Part shown: positions 7,427 to 15,253 of the stretch, in pieces
Position numbering within the stretch: position 1 is the stretch's first letter
How the letters are laid out: the number at the start of each line of letters is the position of its first letter
Source of the DNA: Phycisphaeraceae bacterium
Lineage (GTDB): Bacteria > Planctomycetota > Phycisphaerae > Phycisphaerales > SM1A02
Direction of reading: 5' to 3'
Length of the DNA: 64,000 bases
NCBI GenBank assembly: GCA_019636755.1
Contig: JAHBWZ010000005.1
Location: forward strand, 248,001-312,000
Made by a program: the position numbers and the translations under genes
Notes under the pieces: model-generated
Seen by the model: only the letters and a program-made list of their open reading frames with translations
Database searches by the model: none
What the model was told of the DNA's origin: nothing

Positions 7427-8554
7427 ATGTCGAACATCCCCGTCACGGTCATCATTCCCACCCGCGACCGCCACGAGGTCTGTCTCAGGACGCTCGAGCG
7501 GCTTCCCCGCCTCCCCGACGGGAGCGAGGTGCTGGTCATGGACGATGCGAGCACGCCGGCATTCGAGGGGCCGCGCGTGGCGGGCGGGTGCCGTGTCCAG
7601 GTCTCCCGGACGCTGGAGCCGCGCGGCGCCTCGATCCGGACGCACGGCGCGCAGGTCGCGGCGCATCCGTGGCTTCTCATGCTGGACGATGACTCCTGGC
7701 CCGTCGACACGGCCTGGTGTTCGATCCTGGCGGAGATCCCGCCGGAGGTCGCGGCCGTCGGCGGCGAGATCCGGCGCACCGCCGACGCCGGCGGCGGACA
7801 TGAGGCCGGTGGTCTGCCGGAGGTGTTCGTCGGCTGCGGCGCGCTCGTCCGGCGCGATGCATTCCTGGGAGTCGGCGGGTACGACCGGCAGATGCAGTAC
7901 TACGCCGAGGAGTACGACCTGTGCGCGAGACTCCTGGCCTGCGGCTTCCGCGTCGAACACGACGGCCGGCTCCGCGTCCTGCACGCGCGGACCGCCGTGG
8001 GCCGGAACGCGGATCGCATGGTGGAACTGCTGACCCGCAACAACGCCTGGGTGATCCAGCGCTACGCGCCGGAGGCGGTGCGCGAACGTGCGCTTGCCCG
8101 TGCCCTGGCGCGCGTGAGCGCGATCGCGTCGCGCGAATCGGCGGCGGCGGGGCTCATGCGCGGACGACAGTCACTGGCCGACTCGCTTCCGCGCCAGCCG
8201 CGGATGCCGCTGACCGAGGCGCAGTGGCGACGCTTCACCGGTGAAGCCGCGTGCGACGGCGCGCTGGCCGATCTTCGCGCCCGGGGCATCACGCGGTGCC
8301 GACTCGTGCACCGGGGGAAGCATGCCGAGTACCTCGCGGATGCCGCGGCCGATCACGGGATCGAGATCGCGCCGGACGGCGCGCCCGACGTCCCGGCGCT
8401 GGTCGGTACGCTCTCGCCCGGACCGATCATGGACGCGCTGGCGGTGTGCGCGTCTTGGCCGGTCGTGCACGGATGCGGACCGGTCGCCGAGGACCGGCGC
8501 GTCGTGCATGCCCCGTGGCGGCCGCCGGGCTTCGGAGAGACGCCGTGGAACTGA
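7427..8554 (+). CDS. Family 2 glycosyltransferase
   Basis: 375 aa. The N-terminal GT-A domain shows VTVIIPTRDRH (~5), VLVMDDAST (~36) and the metal-binding MLDDDSWP (~85), then GCGALVRRDAFLGVGGYD and EEYDLCARLL (~168), where the ED pair is the usual catalytic-base region. The C-terminal ~130 residues (after ~240) do not look like GT2 and may be a separate, unknown domain. ATG 7427 starts three residues before the first beta strand; an in-frame GTG at 7406 is an alternative. Together with hldE it suggests a surface-glycan locus. The last codons overlap the next gene. Confidence 0.87.
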   Translation: MSNIPVTVIIPTRDRHEVCLRTLERLPRLPDGSEVLVMDDASTPAFEGPRVAGGCRVQVSRTLEPRGASIRTHGAQVAAHPWLLMLDDDSWPVDTAWCSILAEIPPEVAAVGGEIRRTADAGGGHEAGGLPEVFVGCGALVRRDAFLGVGGYDRQMQYYAEEYDLCARLLACGFRVEHDGRLRVLHARTAVGRNADRMVELLTRNNAWVIQRYAPEAVRERALARALARVSAIASRESAAAGLMRGRQSLADSLPRQPRMPLTEAQWRRFTGEAACDGALADLRARGITRCRLVHRGKHAEYLADAAADHGIEIAPDGAPDVPALVGTLSPGPIMDALAVCASWPVVHGCGPVAEDRRVVHAPWRPPGFGETPWN

Positions 8555-9162
8555 CCGATCGTGACCGCGTGGCGCGCGCCGCGGCGGAACTGCTGTCGGC
8601 GGGGCGCGAGTCGGATCCCGTCCGGGCCGCGGTGCGGGCCGCGCAGGCGCTCGGTCTCACCGGGATCCGCCTGCCGTCACCCGGGCGCATCCGCCGGCAC
8701 CTCGCGCTGCTTCAGGCCAGCCTCGGGCAGGCCGCTCCTCTGGAAGGGCCCCCCGGGCCGGGCGGGCCGGTGACCCGGCAGGCGATCGCCGATGAAGTCT
8801 GTGCCGCACTGGACGCGATCACCGCGGGTGACCCTGTCGGCGTCGTGGGCGCGCCGGGCGCATTCGACGCGAGTCTCGATCCGGGACCCCCCGGTCCCGT
8901 CGCCGACCCGGGGACCCTGCTCAACATCCGGCTCTTCACCGAGGTCCCGGCGGGCCGGATCGCCGACGACCTCCGCGACCTGGGCTACGCGGATCCGGTC
9001 GTGCGTTCCCGGACCACGGCGTTCGGGCGGATCGACGAACTGCTCTTCGAGGAGAACGGGGTGCCGATCGCAGTCCGGGTCTGCCCGCCGGGGTCCGTGT
9101 CGTGGGCGCGCCGGAGCCTCCGCGATGGCGCGCGGATCCGATTCACCTGGTGGCGGGCGTAG
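8545..9162 (+). CDS. Conserved-looking protein of unknown function, coupled to the glycosyltransferase
   Basis: 205 aa, starting at GTG 8545, 10 bp inside the end of the glycosyltransferase gene, so probably translationally coupled. The N-terminal half is helical (RVARAAAELLSAGRESDPV, then a Pro/Gly linker PPGPGGPV). The C-terminal half has alternating strands and helices (LLNIRLFTEVPAGRIADDL, FGRIDELLFEENGVPIAVRV) reminiscent of small nucleotidyltransferase-like folds, but I see no GS...D or other catalytic motif. No signal peptide or membrane segment. Strong GC3 bias supports coding. Function unknown. Confidence 0.75.
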   Translation: MELTDRDRVARAAAELLSAGRESDPVRAAVRAAQALGLTGIRLPSPGRIRRHLALLQASLGQAAPLEGPPGPGGPVTRQAIADEVCAALDAITAGDPVGVVGAPGAFDASLDPGPPGPVADPGTLLNIRLFTEVPAGRIADDLRDLGYADPVVRSRTTAFGRIDELLFEENGVPIAVRVCPPGSVSWARRSLRDGARIRFTWWRA

Positions 9163-9281
9163 GAGGGGCCGCGGCGGGGGCACGCCGCAGGGAATCCCGG
9201 GATCTCTGCCTCTCCTTCCGACGGTTCACGCGTCATCCTGTATCGAGGCGTCAGGTGCGCCCCGATCCAGGGAGTTCAGCC

Positions 9282-12119
9282 ATGTGTACCAGCAGCATTC
9301 GACGGTCCTCGTGCAAGGCCGGTCCGGCGCCGCACGGCGCCCCCACGCGTGTCCGCGCGGGACGATTCGTCTCCATCGGCATGGTCGCGGCGGCGCTCGG
9401 CGCGGCCGCGGCACCCGTGTCCGCGCAGTTCATCTGGACGGTGACGACGCCGGCGGATATGCCGGACGGCGTGCCCGGCGACGGGTCGCCCATCGACGTC
9501 AACGGCGACGTCTCGCTGCGTTCGGCCGTGACCGAGGCGACGTGGCTCGCGCGGCAGCCCGGGCTGCCGCTCACCGTCGAGATCCGCCTGCCGGACTTCT
9601 CGGCGCCGGGGCCCACCACCTATTCCCTCACGATCCCGAATGTCCCGGCGATGGTCGAGGAGGATGATGCGCTCACCGGCGACCTCGACATCGGCTCGCT
9701 CGCCGTGCGACCCCTGTCGCTCACGATCGTGCGACTCCCGGGCGCCCTCGGCGAGATCCGCATCCAGCCACAGGTGCATCCGGCGACGCTTCAGCCGATC
9801 GATCGCATTCTCCACGTCTTCCCGGGTGCGTCCCTCGGCCTGCGCGACGTGACGCTCCTGGGCGGTCGTCCCGACGTGGCGCCGGCGGGCGACGGCGGCG
9901 GCATCGCCGGTGACGGGTCGACCGTCGTGCTGGAGTCGGTGATCATCCGGTCGTGCAGCGCGACGCGCGACGGAGGCGGCATCTTCATGAAGGGCGGCGC
10001 GCTGCGCCTGGAAGCGAGCACGATCGAGCAGTGCTCGGCGGCCGACCGGGGAGGCGGCGTCTGCCTGCTGACCGTCGATCCGTTCGACTGCAACTTCACC
10101 ACCGTCGTGGGAAACAGCGCGCAGGGCGACGGCGGCGGACTCTTCCTCAACCTGGACACGCCTGCGCAGATCATGCAGAGCACGATCGTCGCCAACTTCT
10201 CCAACGACGGCTTCGGCGGAGGCCTCTGCACGGAGAGCGCGGCACCGCCGCACATCATGCGGCGCGTGACCGGGACGGTCTTCATGGAGAACGGAGCGGT
10301 CGACGGCGGCGGCGCGTGGCTCGCGGATCACTTCATCATCGACGACTGCGCGTTCATGGGGAACAACGCGTTCGGTCGGCCCGGCGCCATCCCGCCCAAG
10401 CCTGCCGTCGGTGCCGGGATCTACGCGTTCGCACCGGTCGCATCGTCCATCCTGGGATCGCGGTTCGAGTTCAACACGGCGGACAGCCTGCTGGGCGATG
10501 ACTTCGGAGCCGGGCTGGCCCAGTTCCTCGGCGTCCTGGTGGTCGACCGGTGCACCTTCCGGTTCAACAACGCGGTCGGCGTGCCCGGCCGCGGCATGGG
10601 CGGCGCAATCGGCTTCCAGGCCGGCGATCTTCTCGTCCGCAACACGCGCATCCTGGAGAACACCGCGGGCCGCGCGGGCGGCGGCACGGCGTCGATCCTG
10701 TCCGGTATGCGGCTGACGGAGTGCGTCGTCGCGATGAACATCTCGCTCGGTTCCGGCGGCGGAATCGCGCACAACCAGGGCTCGCTGGAACTCACCAACA
10801 CGACGGTGAGCGGGAACGTCGCCGAGTCGGGAGACGGCGGCGGCGTGCTCAATCGCGCGTTCCTGACACCGCAGATCTTCTCGGCGATCCAGGTCAGCCA
10901 CTGCACGATCGCCCACAACCGGGCGCCGCTCGGATCCGGAGGCGGGATCTGGTCGGTCGACGCCGGGAGCGGCTCGGTGGGGCTCGTCTCGTCGATCCTC
11001 GCCGACAACGTGGCGATGGACCTGCTCAGTCCGCCGCTGCCCATCCTCGAGAACCTGGCGTTCACGGCCGGCGGCATCACCCCCGTGCAGGATGCGGGCT
11101 CCAACGTGGACACCGACGGCACGGCCGGCCTGGGCCATCCCGTCCGCCGCAGCGGCACGCAGGCATCGCCGCTGCCCGCGGGACTGGGCGCGCTGCAGAA
11201 CAACGGCGGCCTCACCGAGACGCATGCCCTGCTGCCCGGCAGCCCCGCGCTCGGGCTCGGTGCGGAGTTCGCGCTCAGCGGCCAGTCCATCGTCCACGAT
11301 CAGCGCTTCTCGATGCGCTCGGCGCCGCGCGACAGCGGCGCGTACGAGGAACCGGGCGTCGGCACGAGTCCCTGTCCGGTCCTGCTGGATCAGCCGCCCG
11401 CCGCGGCCCTGCTCGGCATCTACTCGGACGCGGTCTGCACGCCGTGCGGCGGCACCGCGCAGGTCCTGGCGGAGTCGTTCATCCTCCATGAGCCGCAGTC
11501 GATCGGCTCGATCGTCCTGTGGGGCGGCTTCCTGCCCGCCGGCGGTTCGAATCCGCTCGAACGGCTGACCATCAACATCCACGAGGAAGTGAACGGACTG
11601 CCCGGCACGCTCGTGCACGCCGACTGCAACACGCTGGCCATCGGCGTGCCCACCGGCCAGATGCTCAACGGGGCGCCGGTCATGGAATACACGATCTGGC
11701 TCTGCCAGGACGTGACGCTTGCGCCGGGCCGGTACGTCGTCGAGATCTACCAGGCGTCGAGTCCGCCGGCCGCGCCGGCGCGCACGTTCTTCATCCTGCA
11801 GGGCGTGATGGACCCGGTGCACGGGCTTCCCGGCATCGCCGGCGACCTCGCCGCGGCGCCGGGCACGAACTGGACCTATGCGCCGCAGTTCGAACTCGCC
11901 ATGCAGATCCGCTGCGGGCCGGGCATGGATCCCTGCTGCCGCGGCGCGGCGCTCGCGCAGGCGGGATCGCAGATCGGGTTCGGCAGCCTGCTGGCGCTGC
12001 TCGGCGAATGGGGACAGGCGTGCTCCGCGGCGAACCTCTCGTGCGGTGGCACGGTGGGGCAGCCGGCGCTGCTCGTTCTCCTGTCGTACTGGGGACCGTG
12101 TCCGCAGCCCTGTCCGTGA
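9282..12119 (+). CDS. Secreted right-handed beta-helix protein with degenerate C-terminal WGPC-type repeats
   Basis: 945 aa. The signal peptide spans about residues 1-45 (VSIGMVAAALGAAAAPVSAQ). The opening DVNGDVSLRSAVTEA resembles the CSLREAI-type lead of polymorphic outer-surface proteins, followed by a long parallel beta-helix (~130-660) with many GDGGGI/GGGV turns, and a beta-sandwich-like region. The last ~60 residues keep two copies of the LLALLGEWG/LLVLLSYWGPC core but have lost the calcium-loop aspartates seen in the other tagged proteins in this window. AGGGAG lies 8 nt before the ATG. Probably an extracellular or surface structural or adhesive protein. Confidence 0.88.
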   Translation: MCTSSIRRSSCKAGPAPHGAPTRVRAGRFVSIGMVAAALGAAAAPVSAQFIWTVTTPADMPDGVPGDGSPIDVNGDVSLRSAVTEATWLARQPGLPLTVEIRLPDFSAPGPTTYSLTIPNVPAMVEEDDALTGDLDIGSLAVRPLSLTIVRLPGALGEIRIQPQVHPATLQPIDRILHVFPGASLGLRDVTLLGGRPDVAPAGDGGGIAGDGSTVVLESVIIRSCSATRDGGGIFMKGGALRLEASTIEQCSAADRGGGVCLLTVDPFDCNFTTVVGNSAQGDGGGLFLNLDTPAQIMQSTIVANFSNDGFGGGLCTESAAPPHIMRRVTGTVFMENGAVDGGGAWLADHFIIDDCAFMGNNAFGRPGAIPPKPAVGAGIYAFAPVASSILGSRFEFNTADSLLGDDFGAGLAQFLGVLVVDRCTFRFNNAVGVPGRGMGGAIGFQAGDLLVRNTRILENTAGRAGGGTASILSGMRLTECVVAMNISLGSGGGIAHNQGSLELTNTTVSGNVAESGDGGGVLNRAFLTPQIFSAIQVSHCTIAHNRAPLGSGGGIWSVDAGSGSVGLVSSILADNVAMDLLSPPLPILENLAFTAGGITPVQDAGSNVDTDGTAGLGHPVRRSGTQASPLPAGLGALQNNGGLTETHALLPGSPALGLGAEFALSGQSIVHDQRFSMRSAPRDSGAYEEPGVGTSPCPVLLDQPPAAALLGIYSDAVCTPCGGTAQVLAESFILHEPQSIGSIVLWGGFLPAGGSNPLERLTINIHEEVNGLPGTLVHADCNTLAIGVPTGQMLNGAPVMEYTIWLCQDVTLAPGRYVVEIYQASSPPAAPARTFFILQGVMDPVHGLPGIAGDLAAAPGTNWTYAPQFELAMQIRCGPGMDPCCRGAALAQAGSQIGFGSLLALLGEWGQACSAANLSCGGTVGQPALLVLLSYWGPCPQPCP

Positions 12120-12156
12120 GTGCCGCCGGATCGAACGCCGCCCGGGGGCGGCATCG

Positions 12157-12188
12157 GCGGGCGACGCGCTTCCGGGCGCGTCGCCCGC
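12157..12188. terminator. Strong hairpin terminator between convergent genes
   Basis: A perfect 13-bp stem GCGGGCGACGCGC / GCGCGTCGCCCGC closes a TTCCGG loop and is followed on the plus strand by GGTCTTT. It lies between the beta-helix gene (+) and purC (-). Confidence 0.8.
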
Positions 12189-12227
12189 GGTCTTTCCGTG
12201 GGGCGCGGAGCAGAGGCGCGACGCCCG

Positions 12228-13172
12228 TCAGCCGAAGAGCCGCCGCCACGCCTCCTCGTAGCGCTCGATCGTGCGCGCCACGACCTCGGGTGGAAGTCCG
12301 GGGCCCGGCGGGCGGCGATCCCATCGCCCCTCCGCTTCCAGCGCGAGCAGGTAATTGCGGACGAACTGCTTGTCGAACGACGGCTGCTCGCGACCGGGCG
12401 CCCAGGACTCCAGCGGCCAGTACCGGGAGGAATCCGGCGTCAGGATCTCGTCGATCAGCAGGAGTTCATCCGTCGGGCGTCCGTCGGGCCCCAGCGCGAA
12501 GCCGAACTCGAACTTCGTGTCCGCGAGGATGACGCCGCGCGCTTCGGCGTGCGCATGCGCCCGCGCGTAGATCGCCAGGGAAATCGAGCGCAGGCGTTCC
12601 ATGACATCGCGTCCCGCGATGGACGCCGCGGTGTCGAAGTCGATGTTCTCGTCGTGCCCCTCGGCGGCCTTGGTGGCGGGCGTGAAGATCGGCTCGGGCA
12701 GGCGGTCGGCCGTGCGCAGCCCGCGCGGCAGGGCGACGCCGCAGATCGCCTGCGTCCGCTCGTATGCCGACCAGCCCGATCCGGCCAGGTAGCCGCGGAC
12801 GACGCACTCGATCGGGATCACCGCCGCGGCGCGGCCGATCATGATGCGGCCCGCGAGACGCGACCGGTCGATGTCGGTCAGCCCCTCGATGTCGCCGGGA
12901 TCGGTGGACAGCAGGTGATCGGCGACCAGGCCGGATGGACGGAGCCACTCGAACCAGCGGACGGCACATTGCGTCAGCAGTCGTCCCTTGCCCGGGATCG
13001 GCGTCGGCAGGACCACGTCGAACGCGGAGATCCGATCGGTCGCCACGATCAGCAGGCGCGGCGCGTCGTCGCCGTGCGACGGCAGTCGGTAGCAGTCCCG
13101 CACCTTGCCCTCGCGCCGGTCCGGGAAGGGCAGCGCGGTGCGGACCAGGGCGGGCGCGGCGACGGTGGACAT
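12228..13172 (-). CDS. purC: Phosphoribosylaminoimidazole-succinocarboxamide synthase (SAICAR synthetase)
   Basis: 314 aa, matching the longer eukaryote/actinobacteria-like PurC form. Motifs are FPDRREGKVRDCYRL (ATP-binding start), VATDRISAFDVVLPTPIPGK (~43), VVRGYLAGSGWSAY (~121), ADTKFEFGF and LLLIDEILTPDSSRYW (~233). It joins CAIR and aspartate in purine synthesis, in the cytosol. ATG 13172 is preceded by TAGACT 7 nt upstream and no Shine-Dalgarno. It stands alone; other pur genes are not in the window. Confidence 0.96.
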   Translation of the reverse strand: MSTVAAPALVRTALPFPDRREGKVRDCYRLPSHGDDAPRLLIVATDRISAFDVVLPTPIPGKGRLLTQCAVRWFEWLRPSGLVADHLLSTDPGDIEGLTDIDRSRLAGRIMIGRAAAVIPIECVVRGYLAGSGWSAYERTQAICGVALPRGLRTADRLPEPIFTPATKAAEGHDENIDFDTAASIAGRDVMERLRSISLAIYARAHAHAEARGVILADTKFEFGFALGPDGRPTDELLLIDEILTPDSSRYWPLESWAPGREQPSFDKQFVRNYLLALEAEGRWDRRPPGPGLPPEVVARTIERYEEAWRRLFG

Positions 13173-13179
13173 CACCGGC

Positions 13180-13185
13180 AGTCTA
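13180..13185 (-). promoter_or_regulatory. -10-like TAGACT, 7 nt upstream of purC start
   Basis: Minus-strand reading TAGACT-GCCGGTG-ATG with no Shine-Dalgarno. Confidence 0.55.
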
Positions 13186-13346
13186 CCGCCCGCGCCCGGC
13201 GCCGGGGTGCCGGTGGCGAACGCGGTTCGAGTGCGATCGGTCGTCCGGCGGGCCCGTATACTCCGCGTTCCGGCCTCGGGCCCGGCGCGGATCGTGCACA
13301 CCATCGCCCCGTGCACGCGCTCCTCCGGATGCCGGGGAATCGCCCG

Positions 13347-14843
13347 ATGTCGTCGCTGCGCTTTCTCGCTCTGGATGCCGACGGTCCGGTCGCCTGTGGT
13401 CCGGTCGAGCGCTGCTGCGCGCTCGGCCCGGACGACCTCCCGCAGCCGGGGGCGCTCCGCATCACGGCGGGGGAGATCGAACTCGCGGCGGTCGATCGAC
13501 CGGCGGCGATCGCGCTGCCCTGGCGCGTGGGCGACGAGTCATTCATCCTCCAGACCTGCCTGCTGCCGCCGCGGACAGCGCCGTACAACCTCGCGGTCGA
13601 ACTCGCCCGGCATCGCATCAAGCTGTTCATCGCCAAGTGCGAGGACTGGCAGATGTTCGATCTCGTCTTCGAGGGCGGCGGCGAGCATCCTGCGCTGCGG
13701 CTCTTCGATGAAGCCCGGCAGGCACTGAGCCGCGCGATCGTCGAGCCGGACCCGCGGATGGCGGCGAGTCATGCGCTCGTCTCGCTCGCGCGCGGGCTCA
13801 AGGCGACGGACCGCCTGGCCATGGCGCATGCAGACCTGCTGCTGCGCCGGCGGTTTGCAGGTCGCGCCGCCGCATCCACGACGCTCGGGGTCGCCATCCC
13901 GCCGGGCCGGGACGGCCGGGCGCTGCGGGACCTGGTGGCCGAGAACTTCGACGTCCTGGTTCTGCCGCTGCGCTGGCGCGACCTGGAGGTGAAGGAGGGC
14001 GTGTACGACTTCGCGGGGCTGGACCGCTGGATGGAGTGGTCCGTGGCGCAGAAGAAGCCGGTGGTCGCCGGTCCGCTCGTGGACCTCTCGCCCGGCGCGC
14101 TGCCGCCGTGGACGCTCGCCTGGCGCCGGGACTTCCCGGCGCTGCGGGACATGCTCTACGACCACATGGAGAAGGTCGTGCAGCGCTATCGCGGCGTGGT
14201 GGGCATGTGGAACCTCGCCGCGGGGGTGAACGTGAATGACGAGGTGCAGCTCACCGAGCCGCAGATGGTCGACCTCGTCCGCACCGCGCGGCTGCTGGTC
14301 AGGCAGCATCGGCGCGGCGCCCGGACGATGGTGGAGATGGTGCAGCCGTTCGGCACGTTCGCCGGCCGCAATGCCGGGGCGATGGCGCCGCTGCCGTTCA
14401 TCGAGCGACTGCTGCACGACGGTGTCGTGTTCGACGCGGTGGGGATCCGCCTCCTGCTCGGCGGCACGTCGCCCGGATTCGAGGCGCGCGACCTCATGCA
14501 GGTGAGCAACGCGCTGGACCGCCTGCTTCACCTGTCGATCCCGGTCATCGTCTCGTCGCTCGGCGTGCCCGCCGAGGGTGGCGCCGCGACCACGGAGAGC
14601 CAGTCGCGATGGGTGAGCCGCCTGTTCCCGATGGCGCTGTCCAAGCCGTTCGTCGAGTCCGTGTTCTGGTGCCAGCTCTTTGATCATGACGGCGCCCAGC
14701 TCCCGGGCGCCGGACTGATCGACACCGAGGGCCGGCCGCGCCCCGCCCTCACGCGGCTGATCGGGATGCGCCGGCGCCTGCGGAAGCCGCTGGGTGATGC
14801 GGTGGCGGTGGCGGAGGAGGACGCGGCGGGAGGCGGCGCATGA
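13347..14843 (+). CDS. GH10-fold protein lacking both catalytic glutamates (pseudo-xylanase)
   Basis: 498 aa. An N-terminal domain (~1-165) is followed by a TIM barrel with the GH10 layout: WRDLEVKEGVYDFAGLDRWMEW (KWxxxEP...F..D equivalent), LPPWTLAW, then HMEKVVQRYRGVVGMWNLAAG (~275). In active GH10 enzymes this last segment reads WDVVNE; here the acid/base Glu is gone (W288-N-L-A-A-G). The nucleophile segment ITELD is IPVIVSSLGV (~398-407), again without Glu. No signal peptide is seen, so it is probably cytosolic. A TATACT at 13257 may be its -10. ATG 13329 is an alternative start. The 3' end overlaps the next gene (ATGA). Function unknown; glycan binding or a structural role is a guess. 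Confidence 0.8.
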   Translation: MSSLRFLALDADGPVACGPVERCCALGPDDLPQPGALRITAGEIELAAVDRPAAIALPWRVGDESFILQTCLLPPRTAPYNLAVELARHRIKLFIAKCEDWQMFDLVFEGGGEHPALRLFDEARQALSRAIVEPDPRMAASHALVSLARGLKATDRLAMAHADLLLRRRFAGRAAASTTLGVAIPPGRDGRALRDLVAENFDVLVLPLRWRDLEVKEGVYDFAGLDRWMEWSVAQKKPVVAGPLVDLSPGALPPWTLAWRRDFPALRDMLYDHMEKVVQRYRGVVGMWNLAAGVNVNDEVQLTEPQMVDLVRTARLLVRQHRRGARTMVEMVQPFGTFAGRNAGAMAPLPFIERLLHDGVVFDAVGIRLLLGGTSPGFEARDLMQVSNALDRLLHLSIPVIVSSLGVPAEGGAATTESQSRWVSRLFPMALSKPFVESVFWCQLFDHDGAQLPGAGLIDTEGRPRPALTRLIGMRRRLRKPLGDAVAVAEEDAAGGGA

Positions 14844-15253
14844 CGCGATCGCCGGGACCGGTCGATCCGCCCGATCCGGCGACGATCGCGCCGGCGTCCG
14901 ATCGTTCCGCGGTTCCGGGGCTGCGCGCCGTAGCGCTCCTGCTGCTGGTCGCGGCGATCGTGCTGGCGCCGCGCGCCGTCCGGTGGCCGCACCGCGATGC
15001 GGCGCCCGAGGCGGCGCCCGCGGTCCTCTGCCTCGTGGGCGCGGACGAGGCGGCGCTGCGCCTCCTCCCCGGTATCGGCCCGGTGCTGGCGGCGCGCATC
15101 GTCGAAGCGCGATCGCAGGCCGGGTTCGTTGCGATCGACGATCTGCGCCGCGTCCCCGGCATCGGCCCGGTGACGGTCGAACGACTGCGGCCGTTCCTGC
15201 GCGCGCCCGGCGCCCCGTCCCCGGGCGACCTGGGGACGACGCCGTGTCCGTGA
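14840..15253 (+). CDS. ComEA-like helix-hairpin-helix protein with one membrane anchor
   Basis: 137 aa. One hydrophobic segment at ~29-44 (AVALLLLVAAIVLAPRAV) precedes a tandem HhH domain (~64-120) with LRLLPGIGPVLAARIVEAR and LRRVPGIGPVTVERL, the layout of the DNA-receptor protein ComEA. It could bind DNA at the outer face of the membrane during uptake, but no ComEC is visible here. It starts in the ATGA overlap with the GH10-fold gene and overlaps the start of mfd, so all three are probably co-translated. Confidence 0.8.
   Translation: MTRSPGPVDPPDPATIAPASDRSAVPGLRAVALLLLVAAIVLAPRAVRWPHRDAAPEAAPAVLCLVGADEAALRLLPGIGPVLAARIVEARSQAGFVAIDDLRRVPGIGPVTVERLRPFLRAPGAPSPGDLGTTPCP

Noticed and set aside
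4811-7984. Long open frames opposite real genes, e.g. 4811-7984 (-), 9276-11822 (-), 14749-18309 (-), 25893-28085 (-), 43892-46681 (+), 55467-58157 (-)
   Set aside because: They mirror genes with clear family motifs, are Arg/His/Asp-rich, and arise because high-GC third positions remove stops on the opposite strand.
2700-9243. Shared 12-mer GTCATCCTGTAT at 2700-2711 and 9232-9243, both upstream of genes
   Set aside because: In 64 kb many 12-mer pairs are expected by chance, so it is not evidence of a common promoter.
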